DNA from: CAUZIZ01 sp963579905
GTDB lineage: Bacteria; Acidobacteriota; UBA6911; RPQK01; JAJDTT01
NCBI GenBank assembly: GCA_963579905.1
Contig: CAUZIZ010000002.1
Coordinates: 1 to 64,000 of the forward strand
Direction of reading: 5' to 3'
DNA: 64,000 nt
Made by a program: the position numbers and the translations under genes. Shown here one piece after another: positions 42,629 to 51,256 of this stretch. Under the pieces are notes generated by a model. That model made no database searches. It was not told the DNA's origin and worked only from the letters and a program-made list of their open reading frames with translations. Position 1 is the stretch's first letter. The number at the start of each line of letters is the position of its first letter.

Positions 42629-43492
42629 TCAAACCAACGTGATTTCTGTGACTTCGGGAGGGCAGTTGAATCGCACTGGAGCCGTCACTCCCAGGCCCAC
42701 TGTCGTGTACAACCAGGTGTTCGCAACCCGATATAAGCCCTTGTCGTACTTTCGCCCATAGGGAGGCAAAAAGGGAGATCCGATGAAGGGGAAGCGGACC
42801 TGTCCCCCGTGGCTGTGACCGGACAGCTGCAGATCGATCCTACCTTGCCCCACAAAAGAATCGACGAAGTCCGGTTCGTGCATCAGCAGGATCGTGGGCA
42901 CCCCTGGGGGCTGCTTCTCGAGGCCGCGCTCGAGGTCCTGACGACCCATCCACCCATCGTCGAGACCGGCTAAATACACGGTCTTTCTTCCAACGGAGAG
43001 TGTGAGTCCCTCATTTCTCAGCAGATGCAATCCCGATTCTCTGAGCCCCTGCTCAACCACCTCATCGCCCTTCCAGTGGTCGTGATTCCCCAGAATGCAA
43101 AATACTCCATAGGTAGCGTCGAGGCGAGCCAGGGCAGGAGCCAGGTCGAATATGGCGTCGACGCTCCCCTGAACATAGTCTCCGCCCAGAGCGACCAGAT
43201 CCGGCTTGAGCTGGTTGGCCATTTCGACAGCTCGCTCGATGAGCTCGATCCGCGTGGTTGGGTAGAGGTGAAAATCACTCAACAGAGCGATCTTGAAGCC
43301 TTCCAGGTGCGCGCCTGCCATCCTCAAGGGGATCTGCACTCGCTGCACTTGAACCCACTCGGTTTCAATACGAGAGGCGTAGATACAACCCAAGAGCGGA
43401 ACGCTACTCCCTATCGCCCCGTAGCCCAACATTCTCAGCAGCTTTCGTCGGGATAGCGGGCTCGAACCGCCATCCAGGTGGGCCTCCAGCAT
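42629..43492 (-). CDS. Calcineurin-like metallophosphoesterase with twin-Arg signal
   Basis: A 287-residue protein. The N terminus has SRRKLLRMLGYGAIGSSVPL, a Tat-like signal. The two-metal site is spread over KIALLSDFHLYP (DxH), LVALGGDYVQG (GGD), CILGNHDHWKG (GNHD), TILLMHEPDF and LQLSGHSHGGQVRFP (GHxH). It resembles the YkuE/LpxH-like family that acts on membrane lipids or nucleotides; the substrate is unknown. ATG 43492 was chosen as the start; upstream GTG or ATG codons give implausible leaders. Confidence 0.9.
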   Translation of the reverse strand: MLEAHLDGGSSPLSRRKLLRMLGYGAIGSSVPLLGCIYASRIETEWVQVQRVQIPLRMAGAHLEGFKIALLSDFHLYPTTRIELIERAVEMANQLKPDLVALGGDYVQGSVDAIFDLAPALARLDATYGVFCILGNHDHWKGDEVVEQGLRESGLHLLRNEGLTLSVGRKTVYLAGLDDGWMGRQDLERGLEKQPPGVPTILLMHEPDFVDSFVGQGRIDLQLSGHSHGGQVRFPFIGSPFLPPYGRKYDKGLYRVANTWLYTTVGLGVTAPVRFNCPPEVTEITLV

Positions 43493-43622
43493 TGATAGAA
43501 ATGCTACCACAACCCTCCTTCCTCGGCCTTGTCCTGTATGACGGATCGCCTCATTGACCGATTCCCCACCTGGTGCTACTATCCGCGCAAGATACCAATT
43601 CCAGTCAAGAAGGAGAGGGACC

Positions 43623-44249
43623 ATGAAGAACTATATTGTCGAATTTATCGGGACGTTTTTTCTAGTACTGGTCATCGGTCTCGTCGTAAGTCAGGGGAAC
43701 CCCCTGGCAGCCGTTGCTATCGGGGCCATACTGGTGGTGCTGGTCTACATGGGCGGCCACATCTCGGGAGCTCACTATAATCCTGCAGTCTCGCTTGCCT
43801 GCTTGATGAGGGGAGCAATTGGAGGCAAGGAGGCTGGACTCTACATCCTGAGCCAGGTAATCGGGGCTGTCGCGGGGGCGGCTGCTTCTTCGGCTCTGGT
43901 TGGAAAAAGCATTACCGTGGCTCCTGGTGGTGACGTCAGCAGCATGCAGGCACTGGGAGCGGAGTTTCTGTTTGCTTTTGCCCTGGCCTCGGTCGTCCTC
44001 AACGTGGCCACCTCAAAGGATCACCCTGACAATTCCTTCTACGGACTGGCCATCGGCTTCACGGTTTTGGCAGGAGTGCTCGCAGTCGGACCTATTTCGG
44101 GAGGGGCCTTCAATCCAGCCGTCGCGCTGGGTCACAACATCGTCTCCTCCTCGCTCGGCAATATCTGGATCTACCTGGTAGGACCTCTAGCCGGTGGAGC
44201 CGTGGCCGCGATTATCTTTAGACTGACCAACCCGCACGAGTTCGAATAG
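43623..44249 (+). CDS. Aquaporin-family channel lacking the filter arginine
   Basis: A 208-residue six-helix MIP channel with both NPA boxes: ISGAHYNPAVSLACLM and ISGGAFNPAVALGHNI. In water and glycerol channels the second box is followed by Arg (NPAR) that forms the selectivity filter; here it is Val. The pore may be wider or conduct another small solute. GGAGAGGG precedes ATG 43623. Confidence 0.9.
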   Translation: MKNYIVEFIGTFFLVLVIGLVVSQGNPLAAVAIGAILVVLVYMGGHISGAHYNPAVSLACLMRGAIGGKEAGLYILSQVIGAVAGAAASSALVGKSITVAPGGDVSSMQALGAEFLFAFALASVVLNVATSKDHPDNSFYGLAIGFTVLAGVLAVGPISGGAFNPAVALGHNIVSSSLGNIWIYLVGPLAGGAVAAIIFRLTNPHEFE

Positions 44250-44850
44250 GCTAGACAATTAAATCTTGGGGTGAGGGGTGGGGTGAAAGTGGTTACGGCG
44301 ACGTGGGCCCATTGGCTTTTGCATCCTCGGCCATCCTCCGGAATTGCCGGTCTGCAGTGGCCTCAACAGGGACCCACGGCGCTGTTAATATAGTCTGTAG
44401 GCCCTCACAGCGGGTCGTACCGAAACGGCATGTTTTTGTCGGCCCACGGAGCACGCGACTACATCTCCCTGGGCCGACTCAGCGACCGAGTGAGGGGGAT
44501 CACCCTGTCCCTGTGGTAGACCTGTTGCAAAAGCACATGAGCAGGATTGCTTCGTGAACGGTTCCATGAATCGGCCGTTCAGCATTGGTCCTTGAGAGAA
44601 CCACTCTGGATCATATGGTTCGTAACTTGCCGTTTCTCATGCTGGTTCCTTCCAGCGTTCCTGATCACGGCTCGTATTCTAGCTCCAAGGGTAGGCCCAG
44701 TTTAGTAATCGAAATCACGATCACGATAATGTTCTTTTCTTGATTCGGTCCGAGCCCGAAGAGGCATTGAGCCCAGCGAACCTATCTTGTCAGGTCGATC
44801 GACCGCGACAGGATCACTCCGGCTAGGACGTGTGACCGATCGCGTGGCGT
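44250..44850. other. 600-bp gap without recognisable content
   Basis: No family-like coding sequence or R1-R5 unit is visible. TCGAAATCACGATCACGAT near 44708 is a small local repeat. Confidence 0.6.
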
Positions 44851-46008
44851 ATGGAAAATCCCACCCTTTCTCAACTCTCGCGACTCTTTCTCAAGCTGGG
44901 TTTCGTCGCCTTTGGTGGGCCAGCAGCCCACATCGCCATGATGGAAGAGGAGGTCGTGACCCTGCGCGGTTGGGTTAGCCGTAAGCACTTCATGGATCTG
45001 CTGGGAGCTACCAACCTGATCCCAGGACCGAACTCGACCGAAATGGCCCTACACGTTGGGTACACCGTTCGGGGTTTCTCCGGGCTCCTGGTCTCGGGAA
45101 TCTGCTTTATCCTGCCGGCAGCTTTGATGACCGGAACCTTGGCCTGGTTCTATGTGCAATATGGTCGACTGCCTCAACTCAACCCCTTTCTCAGCGGGAT
45201 CAAAGCTTGCGTGGTGGCTATCATCCTCGCCGCCGTGGTCCGGCTGGGGCGATCGGCTGTCACGACCGTCCCGCTGACGGTGATCGCAATCGCGGTCCTG
45301 GCCGCTGGCCTGGCTGGTGTCAGTGAGGTCATTCTGATTCTTGCGGGCGGAATCGTGGGAATGCTCTGGCTGACTTGGACTAAGCCTCAAGTCCCGACTC
45401 TCCTCTGCAGCCTGCTCCCACTCGGCATTTTGCTGCCAAGGGGCCTAGCGTTCTTCTCCTTGGGTACAGCCCCAAGCGCTGCTCCGGCGACACCCGGGCT
45501 CACAGAGATAGGTCTATTTTTTCTGAAAATCGGCAGTATTCTCTTCGGAAGTGGATATGTGCTCTTTGCCTTCCTGGAAGGCGGAATGGTGCGCGACTAC
45601 GGATGGTTGACGAACCGGCAACTGCTGGATACCATCGCTGCCGGCCAATTGACACCGGGTCCGGTTTTGACAACGGCAACCTTCACCGGATTCCTTTTGA
45701 AGGGTTGGAGTGGAGCCCTTACGGCAACGGTAGCCATCTTTCTGCCTTCGTTCGTCTTTGTTCTCCTGCTCAACCCGGTGATTCCCAGACTGCGCGAGAG
45801 CCCCTGGACGGCCTCTTTTCTCGATGCGGTCAATGCAAGCGCCCTGGGCCTCATGGCAGCGGTTGTCATCCAGCTTGGAAGAGCCACCCTGATCGATTGG
45901 CAAGGCTGGCTGATCGCGCTCGCTGCCGCAGTCCTTGCTACGAGATTCAAGATCAGCACCCCCCTCCTGATCGCAGGCAGTGCGGTGGTCGGATGGGCGA
46001 CGTTGTGA
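44851..46008 (+). CDS. chrA: Chromate transporter, two-domain ChrA
   Basis: A 385-residue long-chain ChrA with two homologous halves. The first half begins LFLKLGFVAFGGPAAHIAMM and has LIPGPNSTEMALHVGY; the second has FFLKIGSILFGSGYVLFAFL and GQLTPGPVLTTATFTGF. The family exports chromate by proton exchange, though some members have other roles. ATG 44851 has no strong ribosome site. It is followed by repeats. Confidence 0.93.
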   Translation: MENPTLSQLSRLFLKLGFVAFGGPAAHIAMMEEEVVTLRGWVSRKHFMDLLGATNLIPGPNSTEMALHVGYTVRGFSGLLVSGICFILPAALMTGTLAWFYVQYGRLPQLNPFLSGIKACVVAIILAAVVRLGRSAVTTVPLTVIAIAVLAAGLAGVSEVILILAGGIVGMLWLTWTKPQVPTLLCSLLPLGILLPRGLAFFSLGTAPSAAPATPGLTEIGLFFLKIGSILFGSGYVLFAFLEGGMVRDYGWLTNRQLLDTIAAGQLTPGPVLTTATFTGFLLKGWSGALTATVAIFLPSFVFVLLLNPVIPRLRESPWTASFLDAVNASALGLMAAVVIQLGRATLIDWQGWLIALAAAVLATRFKISTPLLIAGSAVVGWATL

Positions 46009-46009
46009 T

Positions 46010-46230
46010 CTGAAACTTGAACGATTCGTCGGAACGTCTGAACGTCGCACGTCTCTGCTCCCGGGAAAGTGCGGCGAACGGTTCCGAAGAGAATCCAATG
46101 GCAATGCGATCATGAGGAATCGCCAGTTGACAGAGCCGTGACCGTGAGGGAGCGGGCCCTGATCAAGGGCCGAACCTGGCAGCTCCGCTTTGGAAGTCTC
46201 CCCCTGAACCATCCAGCGCTGCAGGGGCCG
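46010..46230. repeat. R5 half and R3 half-copy
   Basis: CTGAAACTTGAACGATTCGT, GGAACGTCTGAACGTCGCAC, then CGCCAGTTGACAGAGCCGTG (46122-46160) without its right arm. Confidence 0.75.
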
Positions 46231-46232
46231 TT

Positions 46233-46413
46233 ATTAAGCTGAAACTTCAATTGGCTCCGGCGGGCCGACGTGGGTTCGGTCTCTAGGCCGAAGTATTCTT
46301 CTTTTCGATCCGTTGGCTCGATACACGGCGGCCTGGAGACCGCCGCCACGGCCGGGACTCCAAGTTTCTTTCCCGAATGGGGCCAGCGCTCCTGAGGGCG
46401 GGACCGACCTGAA
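46233..46413. repeat. R1 foldback repeat, copy 3 (reverse), with junction module
   Basis: ATTAAGCTGAAACTTCAATT, CGGTCTCTAGGCCG, CGGCCTGGAGACCG, then the junction module. The remaining 46414-46576 is unassigned and probably holds the promoter of the cyclophilin gene. Confidence 0.85.
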
Positions 46414-46576
46414 GCCCTGCTTCCGGTATAGCTGCATTCAAAAGTGCGAAGAATTGGGGCAAAATCCCAGCAACAGAAACCGGTGCACTTGAATCCGAAG
46501 CGTTCAGGCGCCATAATCCCCGGCTTGCCGAAAAAAGAGGCTTCCAAATCGTAAACACATACGGAGACAGACTCAG

Positions 46577-47353
46577 ATGTCTTGGGAACTACGACTTCTA
46601 ACGACCGCACTCGCATCTTTCTTGATAATCGGCTGCGGCGCCCCAGCTGAAGAGCCGGGAAAAACCGCCGAACCGGTCGACAAGGTCAAGAAACCACCGA
46701 TAAAACCATCAGCTCCCCTAACCAAGGAACCATCAGACATGGCAACCAAGTCCCCTGAACCTGACAAGACACCTCCAAAGCCTGAACCTGGACCCCATCC
46801 GGGTCTCCTCGATCCCGCTCAGGCCCAGGGAAAGGCGCCTGAAACCTTCAAGGCGCAATTCGACACCACCAAAGGAAAGTTGGTCATCCAGGTAACTCGC
46901 TCCTGGTCGCCACTAGGCGCCGATCGATTTTATAACCTGGTAAAGATCGGATACTTCACGGACATCGCCTTCTTTCGGGTAATCGATGCCTTCATGGCTC
47001 AGTTTGGCATCCACGGGGATCCCAAGGTCAATGAGAGCTGGAGCAATTCCAACATCAACGACGATCCCGTCAATGAGTCGAACCTCAGAGGGTACATTAC
47101 GTTCGCGAAAACCGGTGCCCCCAACTCACGCTCGGTACAGTTCTTCATCAATTATCGGGACAACAGCCCTCTCGATCCGCAAGGCTTCTCGCCCTTTGGC
47201 CGGGTGGTTTCGGGAATGGAGGTCATCGACTCCATCTACAAGGGATATGGCGAAGGTCCGGATCAGAACAGAGTCCGGATGCAGGGGAACCGCTACCTGA
47301 AGAAGGACTTTCCCAAGCTTGACTACATCAAGAAGGCCACGATCGTGGACTAG
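46577..47353 (+). CDS. Cyclophilin-type peptidyl-prolyl isomerase lipoprotein
   Basis: A 258-residue lipoprotein: signal ending in FLIIGCGAPA (lipobox Cys20), a Pro/Lys-rich linker to about residue 90, then a cyclophilin domain (FDTTKGKLVIQVTRSWSPLG, GYFTDIAFFRVIDAFMAQFG, SRSVQFFINYRDNSPLDPQG). It should assist folding in the periplasm, tethered to a membrane. It converges with the next gene and their TAG stops share the CTAG at 47350-47353. Confidence 0.92.
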   Translation: MSWELRLLTTALASFLIIGCGAPAEEPGKTAEPVDKVKKPPIKPSAPLTKEPSDMATKSPEPDKTPPKPEPGPHPGLLDPAQAQGKAPETFKAQFDTTKGKLVIQVTRSWSPLGADRFYNLVKIGYFTDIAFFRVIDAFMAQFGIHGDPKVNESWSNSNINDDPVNESNLRGYITFAKTGAPNSRSVQFFINYRDNSPLDPQGFSPFGRVVSGMEVIDSIYKGYGEGPDQNRVRMQGNRYLKKDFPKLDYIKKATIVD

Positions 47354-48432
47354 CGTCGTCGGGTACCAGGGAGGGCGGCGCGCAGCAGGCGCGCAGCTTC
47401 TGTCTGGTTGCAGAGTTTCGCATAGGCCTCGTCGAGACTGACAGCTGCCCCCGAACCGGGAGCGAAACCGCAGTCCGGGTTCAGTGTGATCCTGTCGGCT
47501 GGTAGGAACTCCAGAGCACTTTCCACCCGAGCCATGATAGTCTCTACCGAGTCGACCTTGCCTGGGGTGACGTCCACACACCCGAGTCCCACCTCCAGTT
47601 CGTCTCGCAGCCTTCCCAGTACCGCCATACTGCCGGCAGCCCCAGCGCTGAACTCCAGTGTCAGATGGTCCACCTTCAAACGGCTCAGCTGACCCAGAAT
47701 CGGCTCATAGCCCCCTTCGAGGCTCGACTCGCCGCGAGCCCGCGCCCCGGCTCGGCGGCACAGGTGGACCGCCAGCTTAACCCCCTTGATTCCCTCCAAA
47801 AGGGCGTTGACTGTTTCGACTCCAAAATCAGCAGCCTCATCGGGATCTGAATAGGATTCCCGTATCCGGGCGTCCACGAACAGGCACAGGTGCGGATCAT
47901 CCACCTGGATGATGTCGGCGCCCGCGTCGCGAATTCTGAGGATCTCGTCTCGCAGGATGGGAACGCAATCACGCACGAAGTCCTCACGGCGGGAATAGGC
48001 AGACGAAGACCTCACCGGGTCCCACAGCCGCTCGCCCAGGAGTGCCGGAGACGGCAGCGTCGCCTTCACTGCCCTGGTCGTGATGTTCTTCAGAAAGTCG
48101 ATCTCTCTGGCAATGAAACCCGAGTTACGCGCCAGCAACCTTCCAACGACAGTCGTCATGGGCCTGTCGTCCCGGGGATGGCTACTGAGCTCGAATCCCT
48201 CGGCTAGATCTGCAATGACTCCGATGTAGGACTTTCTCCTCCACTCGCCGTCGCTGATGATGTCCAGGCCGGCCTGCTCTTGAAGGGCGACAGCGTACCG
48301 AACCGCAGTATCCATCGCTTTCACCGCTTGCTCATCCGAAAGGGGGGTCCGGTTGGAGATCAGATCTCGGACCCAAGCGGGCCTGGGCAGCGAACCTACG
48401 ACTGAGGTGGGCAGGATCGGCAGGGTCTTCAT
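47350..48432 (-). CDS. MetE C-terminal-domain-like methyltransferase
   Basis: A 360-residue protein equal to the catalytic half of cobalamin-independent methionine synthase. Zinc ligands appear intact: VHLC (His, Cys), LTLEFSAG (Glu) and LNPDCGFAPG (Cys). Proteins of this size are common in bacteria and archaea and may use a methyl donor other than methyl-tetrahydropteroyl-glutamate. Its start overlaps the stop of the upstream nucleotidyltransferase by 4 bp. Confidence 0.88.
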   Translation of the reverse strand: MKTLPILPTSVVGSLPRPAWVRDLISNRTPLSDEQAVKAMDTAVRYAVALQEQAGLDIISDGEWRRKSYIGVIADLAEGFELSSHPRDDRPMTTVVGRLLARNSGFIAREIDFLKNITTRAVKATLPSPALLGERLWDPVRSSSAYSRREDFVRDCVPILRDEILRIRDAGADIIQVDDPHLCLFVDARIRESYSDPDEAADFGVETVNALLEGIKGVKLAVHLCRRAGARARGESSLEGGYEPILGQLSRLKVDHLTLEFSAGAAGSMAVLGRLRDELEVGLGCVDVTPGKVDSVETIMARVESALEFLPADRITLNPDCGFAPGSGAAVSLDEAYAKLCNQTEAARLLRAALPGTRRR

Positions 48433-49187
48433 GCTTCACTCTGCCAATGTTTGCAGGCGAGTTCGAAATCCTGCTGGGTGTCGATCTCCATGTACTCTCC
48501 AGCAATATCGATGGGCTTCATCCCGATACCGTTCTCGATCATCTCCTGTAACAAATGGATCAGATAGGCTTTCTCGAAAACTGGAGACTCCCGAAAGGGA
48601 CTTCCGGCATAGAGTTCGCTGCAACGCTGAAAAGACTCGCGCAACAGCCGGCTGCCCTCGGCGCCGAACCTGGCAACCCCAATGTACTCCCCCTCGGTCT
48701 CATTAGGATCGAGCTCCCGGTGGATTTTCATAATTGAACCGTCCTGGACGGCGACCTTTTCCGCGTCGGTAGCGGGGTGCGCGCTCCGCTCCTGGTAGCG
48801 CTTGAGCCAGTAGGAATCTATTGCCAGGCCGATTTCGTCAGAGGATCCGAGCAGGCGCTCTATGACCTTGGGAGTGTAGAGGATATCCGAGTAGGAGCAG
48901 ATAAAACCCTCGTCCATCAGATCTTCTGCGTACATCAGGGAGTGAAGAATGTTGTTGTGCTTCCATTCAGTGTTATGGCGAAAGGTGAAATGGGGATACT
49001 CCGCTTTGACTTTGTCAATCTGGTATCCCCCGATGAAACAAATGTCGCTGATTCCGTTGGACTGTAGGGCCGCAACGATCCAGTCCAGGATCCGCTGGCC
49101 TTGGACTTCGGCAAAACACTTGGGCGTATCTGCGGTCGTCGGCATGAGCCTTTGACCGCGCCCGGCCCCGATTATGATCGCTCGCAT
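48429..49187 (-). CDS. Nucleotidyltransferase, phosphocholine-cytidylyltransferase-like
   Basis: A 252-residue NTP transferase: MRAIIIGAGRGQRLMPTTAD, TPKCFAEVQGQRILDWIVAA and FICSYSDILYTPKVIERLLG. The pattern resembles LicC-type CTP:phosphocholine or sugar-phosphate cytidylyltransferases. It is translationally coupled with the MetE-like gene, a pairing whose meaning is not obvious. Confidence 0.82.
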   Translation of the reverse strand: MRAIIIGAGRGQRLMPTTADTPKCFAEVQGQRILDWIVAALQSNGISDICFIGGYQIDKVKAEYPHFTFRHNTEWKHNNILHSLMYAEDLMDEGFICSYSDILYTPKVIERLLGSSDEIGLAIDSYWLKRYQERSAHPATDAEKVAVQDGSIMKIHRELDPNETEGEYIGVARFGAEGSRLLRESFQRCSELYAGSPFRESPVFEKAYLIHLLQEMIENGIGMKPIDIAGEYMEIDTQQDFELACKHWQSEA

Positions 49188-49297
49188 GGGTTCCTTTGGT
49201 TACGGGTTGGAGGTTTCACGGTCCATTTCTACCTTGCAGGCCGGTCCCCGATGTCTGAGCGCTGGATCGTTCAGAGTGAGACTTCAGTTTTGGACAG

Positions 49298-49385
49298 GGG
49301 AGATTGTGCTGCTGTCCGGCTCTCTCCTCAGAACTTGGCCTCATGTTGCTAGCGGGTCAAGTCGTTCGCGGCTCTGTTGGAGCGG
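49298..49385. repeat. R2 unit (reverse)
   Basis: GGGAGATTGTGCTGCTGTCC, TTGCTAGCGGGTCAAGTCGT, TCGCGGCTCTG. Upstream side of the nucleotidyltransferase gene. Confidence 0.75.
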
Positions 49386-49419
49386 CAATGCCTGGGCGAG
49401 GATAGCAGATCGTTTTAGA

Positions 49420-49535
49420 GCTTGGTGCTTGTGATTTGGAATTTTTTTATATCTTGTTTCTTGTACCTTGGGATTTCCGAGTTTCAGGTCAGTCGTCCCC
49501 CCAGGAAGCCCTGGCCCCATTCGAGAAAGAAACTT
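49420..49535. repeat. R7 arm joined to junction module
   Basis: TTGGTGCTTGTGATTTGGAA and TATCTTGTTTCTTGTACCTT match one arm of 35040-35165; then TTTCAGGTCAGTCGTCCCCC begins a junction module (49487-49535). Confidence 0.6.
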
Positions 49536-49576
49536 TGGTTGTCCCTTACCGCGACATCTATAGTACCGTGTCGGTT

Positions 49577-49633
49577 GTAGGATGGGCACTTTTGCCCGTC
49601 AAGGACGGCGACGGGCAGGAGTGCCTGTCCTAC
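49577..49633. repeat. R4 hairpin repeat, copy 2
   Basis: GTAGGATGGGCACTTTTGCC pairs with GGCAGGAGTGCCTGTCCTAC. Its left flank TAGTACCGTGTCGG also flanks the half copy at 57400. Confidence 0.82.
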
Positions 49634-49681
49634 AAACAGTCAGGGCTCGGTGCGATGAACTCTTGCACGACCTCCTAGCCG

Positions 49682-49960
49682 ATGAAGTTTCAGCTTAGTC
49701 TCCCCCCAGCGGTGCTGCCCCATTGGAAAGAAACTCGGATTATCTCTGCCATGATCATCGCTAGCAACGCTGACAGAGCCATGACCGTGAAGGAGTGGGA
49801 TCCGGTGCTTCAACATAGGGGGGTGCACCCTGATTGACATCCGGACGCATCCCTTCAACCTAGAGACGCCTGAGGGTATGGTCCCTGTCGGGCCCTGCTC
49901 CCTGACAGTCACGGCTCTTTCAACTGGCGAATGTTTCTTCGCTTCCTCGCAGTTGAAGTT
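49682..49960. repeat. R3 palindrome, copy 3 (reverse), bounded by GCTGAAACTTCA-type ends
   Basis: AAGTTTCAGCTTAG at 49685 and AAGTTTCAGCCTAGG near 49955 bound the unit. Arms 49771-49799 and 49890-49923 are imperfectly complementary. The outer sequence mirrors 42161-42210. Confidence 0.8.
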
Positions 49961-49984
49961 TCAGCCTAGGTCTTGGGTTCCTGG

Positions 49985-51238
49985 CTAGGTTCCTCTTGCG
50001 CTCTGCGAAGTGGCGTTCCACAACAGCCCGGAGACGGCAGCGGCGGCAAAAGCGAATCCTGCCCATGCCATGACTGCCATTTGCCAGCCTTGCGAGTCTA
50101 CCAGATGGCCGGTCAGCTGATCCCCTACAAAGGCGCCCATGTAGCCCATGAAATTGACGAAGCCGACCGCGGCTGCGGGGGTCCCATGACGAGCCAGATC
50201 CATGGGGGCTGTTCCTACCAACAGCACCTGAGCGCCGTAGATGCAAAAGCCGACCAGAAACAGGACTCCAATCGTCTGCTCGAATCCAGTGAGCACAACT
50301 CGGTCATACAGCAGCGTCAGGACACCCAGACAGGCGAGTAGGGAGCAGATCATGGGAGCTCGTCTTCCCCCCAGAAATCTATCGCTCGCCCAGCCGGAAA
50401 GGTAGGCTCCAAACACGCCTCCGGCAGGAAGCACGGCGTATTTGAAGGCGGCTGAAGCAACGCCTGTTTGCTGGATCTCCTTGAGATGTGAAACACCCCA
50501 ATCCAGAAAGCCATAGCGGCACGCATTCAAGAGTCCGAGAGACAGAGCAAGGAGCCAGAGGGAAGGATTGGAAAGCGTGATCCATAGCGTTTCCGTGAAC
50601 CGGCCCCTGCCTTGGGGAGGATTGACCACACTCGCCGAGGCCCCCTCTGGTGGTCGCTGAGGGCCGGTCTCGTCGGGCTTCTCGCGCAGCAGGAGCAGCA
50701 TGTGCACAGCGGAGAGCGCGAGCAGGCCTGCCGGAATATAGAGCGCACCTCGCCAGCCGTACGTCTGTGCCGCCCAGCCAGCAATGATGAAGGTCAATAC
50801 CGCCGTAGTCTGATAACCAGTTCCGATGATGCCGACGGCCTTCCCGCGGCTTTTCAAGGGAAACCAGTTCGCAGCGACGCGCATGCAGGGCGTCCAGCCC
50901 AGAGCCTGGAAATAACCGTTGCAGGCCCACACAAAGAGCATGAAGTACAAACCGGTGGCCCAACCAAAGACCAGGTTCAGTGCCGCCGAGCCGAACATTC
51001 CCAGGGCCAGAAGCAGTCTGGGTGAGTATCGCTCCGCCAACTGCCCATTCAGGAGCTGTCCGACACCATAGGCGAGTTTCAGGGCTCCCAGAATCGCCCC
51101 CAACTCCGTCTTGCTGTAACCCAGCTCGGACTCGATACCTGGAAGAGCCGCGGAAAGATTGCTCCGGCAAAAGTAGAAGGCACCGTAGGTGAGCCAGAGC
51201 ACCCAGATAATACCGGCTTCAGACCTTTTCGCCTGCAT
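49985..51238 (-). CDS. Major facilitator superfamily transporter
   Basis: A 417-residue permease with about 12 hydrophobic segments. GAFYFCRSNLSAALPGIESE at the N terminus and GVGQLLNGQLAERYSPRLLL near 55 resemble the organophosphate/sugar-phosphate antiporter (GlpT/UhpT-like) branch. It follows larA by 18 bp, so it may bring a hydroxy acid or related anion to that enzyme; this is inference from position. Confidence 0.86.
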   Translation of the reverse strand: MQAKRSEAGIIWVLWLTYGAFYFCRSNLSAALPGIESELGYSKTELGAILGALKLAYGVGQLLNGQLAERYSPRLLLALGMFGSAALNLVFGWATGLYFMLFVWACNGYFQALGWTPCMRVAANWFPLKSRGKAVGIIGTGYQTTAVLTFIIAGWAAQTYGWRGALYIPAGLLALSAVHMLLLLREKPDETGPQRPPEGASASVVNPPQGRGRFTETLWITLSNPSLWLLALSLGLLNACRYGFLDWGVSHLKEIQQTGVASAAFKYAVLPAGGVFGAYLSGWASDRFLGGRRAPMICSLLACLGVLTLLYDRVVLTGFEQTIGVLFLVGFCIYGAQVLLVGTAPMDLARHGTPAAAVGFVNFMGYMGAFVGDQLTGHLVDSQGWQMAVMAWAGFAFAAAAVSGLLWNATSQSARGT

Positions 51239-51256
51239 TCGTATAAGCTCGAGCTG

